From IMG/VR virus record IMGVR_UViG_3300020200_000001, positions 1-60,489 of that record: a stretch of 60,489 bases of DNA; one strand, written 5' to 3'. The notes beneath the pieces were generated by a model. That model was given only the letters and a program-made list of their open reading frames with translations, made no database searches and was not told the DNA's origin. This document shows, piece after piece, positions 31,784-38,447 of the stretch (position 1 is its first letter; every line of letters begins with the position of its first letter). Made by a program: the position numbers and the translations under genes. The DNA is from a virus.

Positions 31784-31840
31784 GTATACGTGCGGGATTG
31801 CACGGTTTGAATTTTCGCCCGAAATTCGCGGGGGTGTCAA
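31784..31840 (-). promoter_or_regulatory. Conserved upstream block, type 1, copy b
   Basis: Paired with the block at 30642-30697. On the minus strand it runs TTGACA (31835-31840), GCGAATTTCGGGCGAAAAT, GTGCAAT and CACGTATAC, about 20 bases before the DUF932 start. The conservation is non-coding. Confidence 0.55.
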
Positions 31841-31852
31841 GCCTCCGCAAAA

Positions 31853-32368
31853 TCAGGGGGCGGGCACCAGCTCGGCGGACCTGGCCACGCGGGCGGGCAT
31901 GCGCCAGGTGGCCCCGAATCCGTCCAGCACGCGCCAGCCACGGCGGCCCAGGGACTCGGCCAGGGTGTACTCGCGGCCGTCGCGCATGCGCAGGCGGGCA
32001 CCAGGGACCAGGGCAGGCCTGGCGGATTTTTTCGCATGATATTCGCGGACCCGCTCGCGCCATTGTGCGGCCCAGCCCTCGCGCTCGGCGTGCGGGGCGT
32101 CCAGGTAAGCCAGGGGGCAGTCGACGGCGCAGGGCCCGACGGTTTCGTCCAGGTCTTTATACCCCCAGCCCGCGCCCCGGGAACCCTGCAGCAGGTCCAG
32201 GCCGATCCAGTGCAGGCCGGTGGCCCGCTCGCGGATCAAATACCAGTGATGAGAACCCGATGCGCAGGTGCGCACCAGCTCGAATTTTTCACCGAATCGC
32301 TCGGGGCGGCGCAGGTGCTGCACCAGGGATTCACGCGTCGGCGTAGTGTAGGGAAAAGTCCAGCCCAT
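31853..32368 (-). CDS. DUF6927-like accessory protein (MGWTF family)
   Basis: A 171-residue protein opening MGWTFPYTTPTRESLVQHL, with HHWYLIRERATGLHWIGLDL, GAGWGYKDLDETVGPCAVDC and PLAYLDAPHAEREGWAAQWR. These match the MGWTF...GWGYKD.DE..GP...CPL.YL family found in phages and plasmids, here with extra C-terminal beta strands (RLRMRDGREYTLAESLGRRG). Function is unknown. It follows the 84-residue gene by 3 bp and shares its promoter. Confidence 0.8.
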   Translation of the reverse strand: MGWTFPYTTPTRESLVQHLRRPERFGEKFELVRTCASGSHHWYLIRERATGLHWIGLDLLQGSRGAGWGYKDLDETVGPCAVDCPLAYLDAPHAEREGWAAQWRERVREYHAKKSARPALVPGARLRMRDGREYTLAESLGRRGWRVLDGFGATWRMPARVARSAELVPAP

Positions 32369-32371
32369 AAT

Positions 32372-32626
32372 TTAGCCCTCCCGCCCAGCGCGCAAATAGT
32401 CCAGCTCGAATTCCAGGACATCGGCAGCGGCGGGCCAGAGTAAGCCCGAAAACGGGCCCGCGCCCTCGTAAGGCGGTTTTTTAATTTCGGCGATTACCAG
32501 GGGCAGCAGGCGATGCACTGCCGCGTCCCAGCTCGCGCCCTGCAGGAATGCGTCGCGCGCCTGGTGCCGGGCGGCCTCGGTGGCCTGATCACTGATCACG
32601 GCCTGGGCGATTTCTGACGGTTTCAT
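32372..32626 (-). CDS. Small accessory protein
   Basis: An 84-residue helical protein (MKPSEIAQAVISDQATEAAR, then WDAAVHRLLPLVIAEIKK). It is the first gene behind the 33-bp repeated promoter copy at 32.68 kb. It has no recognised domain. Confidence 0.55.
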   Translation of the reverse strand: MKPSEIAQAVISDQATEAARHQARDAFLQGASWDAAVHRLLPLVIAEIKKPPYEGAGPFSGLLWPAAADVLEFELDYLRAGREG

Positions 32627-32674
32627 GGTTTGCTCACTTTCTGACTGTATGCGCGGGGACGTCCCCCGCGCTGC

Positions 32675-32707
32675 TAGTGTATCGCAAAAAATCTCGGGCG
32701 CGCAAGC
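32675..32707 (-). promoter_or_regulatory. 33-bp repeated promoter, copy a
   Basis: On the minus strand it contains TTGCGC, an 18-bp spacer with a T6 tract, and TACACT, giving a sigma70-like promoter. The 33 bases recur exactly at 33459-33491 before a different gene. A GC-rich hairpin (GCGCGGGG / CCCCGCGC) lies between it and the ATG. Confidence 0.72.
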
Positions 32708-33403
32708 TCAAAAAATTTCGCGGCCAATATCGCCCGCCACGTGGTGGCGCAGCAGGGACCCAGGGGGCAGCGAACGAGCGAATGCGCGCAGGGTTTCGGC
32801 GTCATTCGGCGCACCGGTTTTTTTCGTCCTGTGCCACTGAATCGCTGTTTTACCCCCGGCCGCATAGCATCCGCCGGACCCGGTGCCGACGCGTTTCGCG
32901 CTGGCCCCGTGCGCGACGAAAACGATCACATAATCCCGCTCGCCACGTGCGCACAATGGGCGGCCACCGCCGCAGCTCGCGCAGGTGACGTGCTCGACGG
33001 TTTCGGCCGGGCAGCGAACGAACCGGACGCCCTGGATTTTTTTCGGCCAGGTGTCGGCGGTGTCGGCCGGTGCAGCGTATACGGCCGGGCGGCCCAGCTC
33101 GACGGTGCGCACGGCCTCGCGGACATCGTCGCAGCTCGCATTGATCACGGTCTCGCGTTTTTTCGGGATCGGCAGGGCCTCGGCCGGGAAATGCGAATAA
33201 GTCCAGGCCTGGCCATTACGGGGCACGGCCTCGCGCAGGGCGTCCAAATAAGCGACGTCCACCTGGTGCGTGCCGGTCTCACTTTTCGGATGCAGGGCGC
33301 AAGTTTTCGGGCAGGTCCCGAACGTCTCATGTACGCCCGCGCGGTACGTGACGGCGATGGGGCCGGTTTTGCTATTGCTCGACGTGGTGACGGTTTTCAG
33401 CAT
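32708..33403 (-). CDS. Cys-motif accessory protein
   Basis: A 231-residue protein. I start it at the ATG at 33401-33403, because upstream in-frame sequence contains the promoter repeat. It opens MLKTVTTSSNSKTGPIAVTY, with FGTCPKTCALHP (C-x3-C), SHFPAEALPIPKKRETVINA, and VTCASCGGGRPLCARGERDY (C-x2-C-x6-C) followed by VIVFVAHG. The Cys clusters suggest a metal or Fe-S site. I recall similar proteins (DUF7227-like) in phages but know no function. Confidence 0.62.
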   Translation of the reverse strand: MLKTVTTSSNSKTGPIAVTYRAGVHETFGTCPKTCALHPKSETGTHQVDVAYLDALREAVPRNGQAWTYSHFPAEALPIPKKRETVINASCDDVREAVRTVELGRPAVYAAPADTADTWPKKIQGVRFVRCPAETVEHVTCASCGGGRPLCARGERDYVIVFVAHGASAKRVGTGSGGCYAAGGKTAIQWHRTKKTGAPNDAETLRAFARSLPPGSLLRHHVAGDIGREIF

Positions 33404-33458
33404 AATCTTTCTCGCTTTCTCACTGTATGGCCGACGGGGAAATCCCGACCGGTCCGCG

Positions 33459-33491
33459 TAGTGTATCGCAAAAAATCTCGGGCGCGCAAGC
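33459..33491 (-). promoter_or_regulatory. 33-bp repeated promoter, copy b
   Basis: Identical to 32675-32707, with TTGCGC-N18-TACACT on the minus strand. It drives the Cys-motif gene that starts at 33403. Confidence 0.72.
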
Positions 33492-33500
33492 CCCCGCGAA

Positions 33501-33653
33501 TCACCCGCCAAAAAATCGGCCGATCAGGGCCATGCGTAGCAGGCGCAGCAGGTCCCCGGCCGTGGACGGGGCGCGCTTTGGTTTCGGGGGCACGTACACA
33601 ACCCCCCGCTGGATTTTCTGGCGCATCGTGCGCCGGTTTTGCCTGTAATGCAT
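33501..33653 (-). CDS. Short basic protein
   Basis: A 50-residue, strongly basic protein (MHYRQNRRTMRQKIQRGVVY) with a Pro-rich middle and a hydrophobic end (LLRLLRMALIGRFFGG). The ATG at 33651-33653 follows AAGGGAACCA. No family is recognised. Given its size and composition it may be spurious, but the ribosome-binding site supports it. Confidence 0.42.
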   Translation of the reverse strand: MHYRQNRRTMRQKIQRGVVYVPPKPKRAPSTAGDLLRLLRMALIGRFFGG

Positions 33654-33684
33654 TGGTTCCCTTAATTTCTCACTTTCTGATTTT

Positions 33685-34104
33685 TCACTCGACCAGGCGG
33701 TGGCGCAGCATATGCCACCGTACGCGAGCAAGCGGCCAGCGGTCCACCGGGGGCGTGTCAATCCCCAGGTGGTGCAGGTCCATCACTTGCGCGCCACGGT
33801 ATAGCAGCAGCTCGGCCTTCAATGCCGACGTGGTCCCGGGCGGATGATACTGCACTAAGACGAACGTCGGCGCACCCAGGTCCGCATGCTTCGCATGAAA
33901 TGCGACTTGGTGCGGGCTCAGATTTATTTTTCGCCCGCGTTTCACCACCTTCAGCTCGATCGTGGCGAAATGCCCGGACCCCTTAAATGCCACCAGACAG
34001 TCAGGTATTCCCAGATTCACCCTCGACTCGATCCGCGTGATGTGGCAGTCCGCCAGGTTCTCCCGAATCCGCCGATACAGTCCCGCCTCTGGTTTCACTG
34101 CCAT
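33685..34104 (-). CDS. PD-(D/E)XK / VRR-NUC-like nuclease
   Basis: A 139-residue nuclease. RIESRVNLGIPDCLVAFKG carries the catalytic D35 and HFATIELKVVKRG the E50-x-K52 pair, followed by LSPHQVAFHAKHA, the usual conserved helix of VRR-NUC/Holliday-junction-resolvase-like phage enzymes. It may process replication or packaging intermediates. Its first 104 bases overlap the 3' end of the small terminase gene in another frame. Confidence 0.8.
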   Translation of the reverse strand: MAVKPEAGLYRRIRENLADCHITRIESRVNLGIPDCLVAFKGSGHFATIELKVVKRGRKINLSPHQVAFHAKHADLGAPTFVLVQYHPPGTTSALKAELLLYRGAQVMDLHHLGIDTPPVDRWPLARVRWHMLRHRLVE

Positions 34105-34717
34105 TTTTTAATGCCTCTTCTGCGTTGAATTCTGGATCGTGCTCGATCGTGCGCACGGCGTCCGCCGGGTCCAGGTCAATAATCGCCGTCGGTGGCGGCC
34201 CGCCGTACAGCTTTTTGATTTCCTCCAGCTTGCGCATAACCTCTTCTTTCGACATCGAATCGATCGTACCGAATCGAACCTCTTTTCGCTCGACGTAGAT
34301 CGTGCCCAGTGCCTGGCCTCGCCGGTACTCAGCCTGCACGGCCGCACCATATGCCCCGGCCTGCAGCGCAGCGTCGCGAATTTTTTGCAGGTCTTTCATA
34401 TGCCGCTCGAACGTCGTCCCGTACTTCGCATTCAGCTCGGCGCGATAAGACTGAATCGCAGCGACCACGTGCGGCGATATTTCCGCATTCGTCAGCTTCC
34501 AAGCCTTCGTTTTCGCAGACTTCTCTGGATACCCAGCGCGGATCGCGGCCTCCTTCATCGTGATCTCGCCATCACCTGATACCAGCTCCTGCACAAACTT
34601 CCATTCGCGCCCGGTCAGTGTCCGCTGCCGCTTCAACGGCGCGACCTTCGTCGTCAGGCGCTGCTGCAGCTTATTGCCCAGGATCGGGGGCGTATTGAAA
34701 ACGTCTTTCTTGCTCAT
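34001..34717 (-). CDS. terS: Terminase small subunit
   Basis: A 238-residue DNA-recognition subunit. I use the ATG at 34715-34717 (GGAGAG upstream; coupled by ATGA). GREWKFVQELVSG and MKEAAIRAGYPEKSAKTKAW form the helix-turn-helix of the Terminase_2-type family. VVAAIQSYRAELNAKYGTTF, then DLQKIRDAALQAGAYGAAVQ and GQALGTIYVERKE complete it. The last about 35 residues are polar and overlap the nuclease gene. It is unusually far (about 5 kb) from the large subunit, the GC-rich island lying between. Confidence 0.85.
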   Translation of the reverse strand: MSKKDVFNTPPILGNKLQQRLTTKVAPLKRQRTLTGREWKFVQELVSGDGEITMKEAAIRAGYPEKSAKTKAWKLTNAEISPHVVAAIQSYRAELNAKYGTTFERHMKDLQKIRDAALQAGAYGAAVQAEYRRGQALGTIYVERKEVRFGTIDSMSKEEVMRKLEEIKKLYGGPPPTAIIDLDPADAVRTIEHDPEFNAEEALKNGSETRGGTVSADSGEPGGLPHHADRVEGESGNT

Positions 34718-34971
34718 GCAACTCTCCGGCAGATCCATTCGCCCTCGGTCCGCTGGCGCACGCTAAACTTCTTTGCCTGGTCTCGGCGATAGAACGACTT
34801 CAGGGCGTCCCTGGCGGCCATAGCATCCCGATGCGTGACCAGGACAAAGTAGTCACCCAGCACCATGTACTTAAACGGGTACTTCGCTCGACCGCTCAGA
34901 GCGTTGCGCCGCACCGCATGCTCCCGGGGCTCGATCCCGGCCGTCTTCACCTCTTCGTCTCTCAACGGCAT
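34714..34971 (-). CDS. Small conserved phage protein, first gene of the island-side operon
   Basis: An 85-residue protein. I place the start at the ATG at 34969-34971 (GGAGGG upstream) rather than an ATG 16 codons earlier that lies in the motif-rich control region. KYPFKYMVLGDYFVL, then RDALKSFYRRDQAKKFSVRQ and WICRRV match a small phage family (YP...M..GD.F.......A......R....F..R....G..WR). DNA binding is possible but unproven. Confidence 0.6.
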   Translation of the reverse strand: MPLRDEEVKTAGIEPREHAVRRNALSGRAKYPFKYMVLGDYFVLVTHRDAMAARDALKSFYRRDQAKKFSVRQRTEGEWICRRVA

Positions 34972-35468
34972 CTTGCCCTCCAAAGTACCCAGATCAGTGT
35001 ACCTCAATAAAGTACCCATGTAAACACCTGGCCATCATCAATTTCGCGTTTCTATATAAGGGTACTTCCTGCGAAAAAAAAAATTTAAAAAAAAAATTTG
35101 AGCCGCGCGCGCACCCCGTAAATTCCTTACACCTCACGCTTATACAACAAGTACCGTGATCCGTGAACCCTTGTCCTGTCTACGTTCTTACGGCATTACG
35201 CTTATTACGGTACTTTTCACACAAAAAAACTGAAATCACTTTTTTTACAGGAAATACCTCTATATAACCACCCCGCCGACGTAATGAACCCGTTTTCTTA
35301 GGTACTTTTATTACGTCCACGAAACCCCCTAAAAGTACCCCGTTCCGGCCGTAATTCACCTCGTTTCGCGGACCACGAATTTTTGGCCAGATTTGGAGTG
35401 TGGTATAATATAGGTACTTCGGTCATTTTGATCGGGGTACTTTGTTCTTTAACATACAGGAGAAAGCA
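34972..35468. promoter_or_regulatory. AT-rich intergenic control region, candidate replication origin
   Basis: About 500 bp between divergent genes. It holds nine copies of GGTACTT or its inverse AAGTACC (near 34984, 35011, 35061, 35149, 35209, 35301, 35334, 35413 and 35435). An A10-T3-A10-T3 tract lies at 35074-35099, and TATATA-type sequences near 35053 and 35260. Iterated boxes plus an easily melted tract are typical of origins or multi-operator control regions. No gene is convincingly encoded here. Confidence 0.55.
35404..35409 (+). promoter_or_regulatory. Promoter -10 box for the plus-strand pair
   Basis: A perfect TATAAT preceded by T-G-G with a weak -35 (TTTTGG, 35381-35386, 17-bp spacing). 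The next downstream GGTACTT box (35413) begins 4 bp after it and could act as an operator. Confidence 0.6.
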
Positions 35469-35720
35469 ATGAAAAAGACCAATCGCGTCTGGATCGAACT
35501 CGAACTACCTTCGCGTGACGAACCCCAGCTCGGGCATGGCCGGGCCGCTGCAGCCAGTCAGATGCTGCGAAAACTTGGGGTAGACACAGGTAAGCATTAC
35601 AGCCCTGTCTGGTTTGACGAGAAAAAGTGGCGTTATGCCTTTGTCCTAGATTCCGCAGGCAGCTTTGTCTGGGCCTCGGACCATGGTCACTGGTTCAATC
35701 TAGACTACCTGGCCAAGTAA
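35469..35720 (+). CDS. Small protein under the control region, plus strand
   Basis: An 83-residue protein starting at ATG 35469 after AGGAGAAAGCA. It is mixed alpha/beta: MKKTNRVWIELELPSRDEPQ, then AAASQMLRKLGVDTG and KKWRYAFVLDSAGSFVWASD. No family is recognised. It is one of only four confident plus-strand genes and is transcribed directly from the candidate origin region, followed by a strong terminator. An early regulatory role is possible. Confidence 0.68.
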   Translation: MKKTNRVWIELELPSRDEPQLGHGRAAAASQMLRKLGVDTGKHYSPVWFDEKKWRYAFVLDSAGSFVWASDHGHWFNLDYLAK

Positions 35721-35732
35721 GGCCAATTCCGC

Positions 35733-35757
35733 AGGGGGACCCCACCAGGGTCCCCCT
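35733..35757 (+). terminator. Rho-independent terminator after the 83-residue gene
   Basis: An 8-bp stem AGGGGGAC / GTCCCCCT with a 9-base loop, followed by TAATTTTT on the plus strand. Confidence 0.85.
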
Positions 35758-35790
35758 TAATTTTTGGCAAGATTCCTGTAAAGTCCTACT

Positions 35791-36243
35791 ATGCTCCCCG
35801 AACCTGCCGACCCATCCAAAGTAGTACAGACTGCACTCGGGGGCATCCGGGAGGCCATCAAGGCCGGGCGGGAGATTCATGAGACCGCCAAAGAGGTCAA
35901 CGCGTTCCTGGATGAAGAGGCTCGGGCGAAAGTGGCCTGGCGCAAGAAACAGCAAGAAGTCCAGCGGCGCGGGGACATGATGTATATCGACGCCATCAAC
36001 GAGTACAGGATTCTGGCCGGTATCAAAGCTCAGAAAGATCAGGCGTTTAAACAAATAGAGAAAGAGTTTGGGCGTAAGGCAATACAAGAAGTCAACGATT
36101 TAGAGGTAAGACTGCGGCGGGAACGCAAAGAGTTACAAAAGGAATATGACTCAGAGCGCAAGGCTTCTAGGAATACGTGGTTGATAATTATTTTGATTTC
36201 AGCCTTGGTTTACGGAATCCTTAAAACAACAAAGGTTTGGTGA
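35791..36243 (+). CDS. Coiled-coil protein with C-terminal membrane anchor
   Basis: A 150-residue protein with a long charged helix (about 20-125, KKQQEVQRRGDMMYID, QIEKEFGRKAIQEVND, RLRRERKELQKEY) and one C-terminal membrane segment (129-143, LIIILISALVYGIL). This tail-anchored topology would present the coiled coil in the cytoplasm. There is no lipobox or signal peptide, so it is unlike standard spanins. Function is unknown; membrane-linked replication or lysis timing are possible. It converges on a bidirectional terminator. Confidence 0.68.
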   Translation: MLPEPADPSKVVQTALGGIREAIKAGREIHETAKEVNAFLDEEARAKVAWRKKQQEVQRRGDMMYIDAINEYRILAGIKAQKDQAFKQIEKEFGRKAIQEVNDLEVRLRRERKELQKEYDSERKASRNTWLIIILISALVYGILKTTKVW

Positions 36244-36281
36244 TGGCAGGAAAAGAAATGATTTACAGCACGGTGACGTAA

Positions 36282-36303
36282 AAAAGGGCCACGTGGCCCT
36301 TTT
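36282..36303. terminator. Bidirectional terminator between converging genes
   Basis: A perfect palindrome AAAAGGGCCACGTGGCCCTTTT flanked by A and T runs on both sides, placed between converging genes (stops at 36243 and 36307). Confidence 0.88.
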
Positions 36304-36306
36304 CTT

Positions 36307-36690
36307 TTACCGCTGCTCCCGCAGCATTACCAATGCTTCAGCGATGGCCGCCTGGGCCCCGTCGATTAGCTCCGTGGCCATGATGGTGGCGTCCGACTGA
36401 TCGACATCCATGCCGGTGCTGGATAAGCGCAGCATTGCAGCGATGCGTCGCAATCTTACCAGCGCCAGCTCGATCGCCTGCTGCTCCATGGGCACTGGCT
36501 CATGTGCAAACAGCAGGCCTGCCTGCTCGGCGTTTTCTTTGCGGACCCACCGATACTTGTACCCAGGACCTGGCTCGGGTGCCGGGGGCATTGGGACTGC
36601 GGTTTTCTGAACCCTGGTCCGTAGTGCTTTCTTCCCTGGCGGCCGACCTCGGCGCTTGGGGGCTTCAACTGCTTTCTTTGCTCGTGCCAT
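36307..36690 (-). CDS. AT-hook-like DNA-binding protein
   Basis: A 127-residue protein. KRRGRPPGKKALRTR (12-26) is a canonical AT-hook (RGRP core). PPAPEPGPGYKYRWVRKENA (35-54) repeats the phrase of the head-region protein at 18.8 kb. The C-terminal half is helical (IELALVRLRRIAAMLRLS, ELIDGAQAAIAEALVML). It likely binds AT-rich DNA, possibly the nearby origin-like region. AAAGGAG precedes the ATG. Confidence 0.66.
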   Translation of the reverse strand: MARAKKAVEAPKRRGRPPGKKALRTRVQKTAVPMPPAPEPGPGYKYRWVRKENAEQAGLLFAHEPVPMEQQAIELALVRLRRIAAMLRLSSTGMDVDQSDATIMATELIDGAQAAIAEALVMLREQR

Positions 36691-37165
36691 TTTTTGGCTC
36701 CTTTGGTTTAATGGGAATCATCTTCCCGGTTCTCTGCTCAAGCTCCACAAGCGCGACGGCGCGTTTCATGTCTTGCACGGTGATGACGTCCATCTGCGCG
36801 TCGTGCAGCTCCAGCAGTTCGTTGAGTGCCGTGATCTCTGGGCCTCGGCACAAGAATCGTTTCGTCGCGGCCCCGCGACTACACACTTCGTAGAGCGCCT
36901 CGCGCCCTGCGTCCATGTACTGTTTGAATTGCGTCCCGAAACCCATGCGCAAGAGGGCGTGGACGATATTGTTCATAGCGATCAGCTTGTCCATGTCCTC
37001 TTTGTCCGCTTGGCCTTTGGTCAGGCGGTTCATAGCCATGTGGTTTCTGATCTTCAGGTTGATCAAGTAGTCGTCGTGCTTGGCCACGGGCATGAGGCTC
37101 TCCAGCACGTAGCCCAGGGGATTTTGCAGAACAGGTTTTGGGCGATACTTGCTGCGCTTGCGCAT
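36665..37165 (-). CDS. Conserved early protein (MRKRSKYRPK family)
   Basis: A 166-residue protein starting at ATG 37163-37165 (GAGAGG six bases upstream, overlapping the previous stop). MRKRSKYRPKPVLQNPLGYV and INLKIRNHMAMNRLTKGQAD, then PEITALNELLELHDAQMDVI and TVQDMKRAVALVELEQR, form a helical family. I know it from phages of Burkholderiales and relatives, with no function assigned. It is a modest clue to a betaproteobacterial host. Confidence 0.72.
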   Translation of the reverse strand: MRKRSKYRPKPVLQNPLGYVLESLMPVAKHDDYLINLKIRNHMAMNRLTKGQADKEDMDKLIAMNNIVHALLRMGFGTQFKQYMDAGREALYEVCSRGAATKRFLCRGPEITALNELLELHDAQMDVITVQDMKRAVALVELEQRTGKMIPIKPKEPKNGTSKESS

Positions 37166-37374
37166 CAGCAACCTCTCTCGGAAGTTTGGATAAGTATCTT
37201 TACGGGCTCGGATTGTGTGGGCAACGCGCCACCTGCTGCGTATTGCAGTGCCGCCTTTCGGGTGCGAAAGGTCAGGACCTTGTAGGACTCAAACCAGTGC
37301 ATGTCGACGCGCCCGACCAGGCGTCCGTTTTTCGCGCGCAGGGCCCAGCATTGCAGACGATTTTTTTGGGTCAT
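37165..37374 (-). CDS. Small early protein
   Basis: A 69-residue protein (MTQKNRLQCWALRAKNGRLV, FRTRKAALQYAAGG). It is compact, mixed alpha/beta, coupled to both neighbours by 1-4 bp overlaps. Function is not known. Confidence 0.6.
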   Translation of the reverse strand: MTQKNRLQCWALRAKNGRLVGRVDMHWFESYKVLTFRTRKAALQYAAGGALPTQSEPVKILIQTSERGC

Positions 37375-37778
37375 ACGTCATTCACCATGTGCCGTGATTC
37401 GAGAGGCCTGTCCCATGCATCGACTGCAGGTGCCAGGTGTTGCGTGTTCCGTGATTTGCGCTGCCTGAACTTAAAGAAGTTCTCAAGCTCAGGCTCGTTC
37501 TTGGCCAACTCACGGGCATACAAGGCGCGGTAGTTGTTGTTCAGCTTAAACCCGTCCGCGTCGCGTGCATCCAGGAAGACTTCGTAGCGCAGCGTCTCGT
37601 AAAGGCCACCGATGCCGTAGTGGTGCACACCGGCTCGGCGCACGGCCAGCGCCAGCTCCCGCAGCCGTCGGTACACCCATGGATTCTCGGCGTGGAATGT
37701 CGCAAACATCGCGGCAATGCGATCGTCGGGCTCGTTGTCCATCTCGGGCATGCGCTTTTCGTAGGCGTCGTTGCTCAT
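37371..37778 (-). CDS. Conserved phage protein (HAENPWVY family)
   Basis: A 135-residue protein with FATFHAENPWVYRRLRELAL, YGIGGLYETLRYEVFLDARD and FKLNNNYRALYARELAKNEP, then ELENFFKFRQ. This F...NP.VY..L / LNNN....YAR....PEL..FF..R pattern is a common phage and prophage family of unknown function. Confidence 0.7.
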   Translation of the reverse strand: MSNDAYEKRMPEMDNEPDDRIAAMFATFHAENPWVYRRLRELALAVRRAGVHHYGIGGLYETLRYEVFLDARDADGFKLNNNYRALYARELAKNEPELENFFKFRQRKSRNTQHLAPAVDAWDRPLESRHMVNDV

Positions 37779-38050
37779 TTAACCTCCTCCATGTAGTTGA
37801 AGATGATCTCGTCGACCTTGTTGTGATCGGTCAGCTTCATCTTATTCTCCAGCCACGGTGCGGGCCTGCCACGCATATCAAGAATGTCCCAGGACCCGCA
37901 GCCGCCCTCGGCGGGGTAGCAGCGGTCCGGGGGCCCTGACACGTAGGCCGGGAGATATGCTTCGTAATTGATGACGCCGATGATGCAGGGGATGCCGCAC
38001 ACGCGAGCTTCGATTTTGGCGATGTAGCTTTGTGTGGGATTCGTGTTCAT
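37775..38050 (-). CDS. Conserved early phage protein (GIPCIIGV..Y family)
   Basis: A 91-residue protein with IPCIIGVINYEAYLPAYVSG, PPDRCYPAEGGCGSWDILDM and PAPWLENKM. I recognise it as a frequent small protein in early phage operons, with no known role. It overlaps the downstream start by 4 bp. Confidence 0.7.
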   Translation of the reverse strand: MNTNPTQSYIAKIEARVCGIPCIIGVINYEAYLPAYVSGPPDRCYPAEGGCGSWDILDMRGRPAPWLENKMKLTDHNKVDEIIFNYMEEVK

Positions 38051-38226
38051 GCCATCACCTTCAGTGCGTTCTCATCAAGCGTGTCCTTGCTGTATACGCT
38101 AATGCAGACCTCGCCCTTGTCTGTCTTGATGGTAATTTCACGCCAGAAGTAGTCGCCGCTACTGCTCTCGTGTGTCTCACCCATCTCAATGCGCACTACG
38201 TCGCGCACGTCTAAATTGATGTCCAT
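38047..38226 (-). CDS. Small early protein
   Basis: A 59-residue beta-rich protein (MDINLDVRDVVRIEMGETHE, WREITIKTDKGEVCISVYSK). It has a strong AAAGGAGAAAGCA leader identical to that of the next gene upstream. No family is recognised. Confidence 0.6.
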   Translation of the reverse strand: MDINLDVRDVVRIEMGETHESSSGDYFWREITIKTDKGEVCISVYSKDTLDENALKVMA

Positions 38227-38239
38227 TGCTTTCTCCTTT

Positions 38240-38398
38240 CTAAAATGGTGCAGGTTCGATCTTACTCCAGTCAATACCAGGCTTGGCAAGTCGTGAACGC
38301 TTGATCTTCACCGTGATGTACTGATATTCGTCGCCAGGCTTGTCCCACACCCAGCGAATCACATGCCCCAATTCATCTAAAATCCCGTATTTAACCAT
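38240..38398 (-). CDS. Small early protein
   Basis: A 52-residue protein (MVKYGILDELGHVIRWVWDK, ITVKIKRSRL). The start is chosen by the AAAGGAGAAAGCA leader. A TACACT box and a CGATAC/GTATCG inverted repeat (38417-38431) precede it and may form a promoter. Function is unknown. Confidence 0.6.
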   Translation of the reverse strand: MVKYGILDELGHVIRWVWDKPGDEYQYITVKIKRSRLAKPGIDWSKIEPAPF

Positions 38399-38447
38399 TG
38401 CTTTCTCCTTTCTTGCGATACAGTGTATCGTAAATCTACCACAAATT

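Noticed and set aside
35791-36243. Spanin (i-spanin) call for the coiled-coil membrane protein
   Set aside because: Its membrane segment is at the C-terminus rather than the N-terminus and there is no partner lipoprotein in overlap.
36243-36281. 12-codon open frame after the coiled-coil gene
   Set aside because: Too short, without a recognisable role, and it ends in the terminator region. Probably chance or a remnant.
36282-36303. Second parS-like site (GGCCACGTGGCC)
   Set aside because: It shares only CACGTG with parS and is clearly the stem of a bidirectional terminator.
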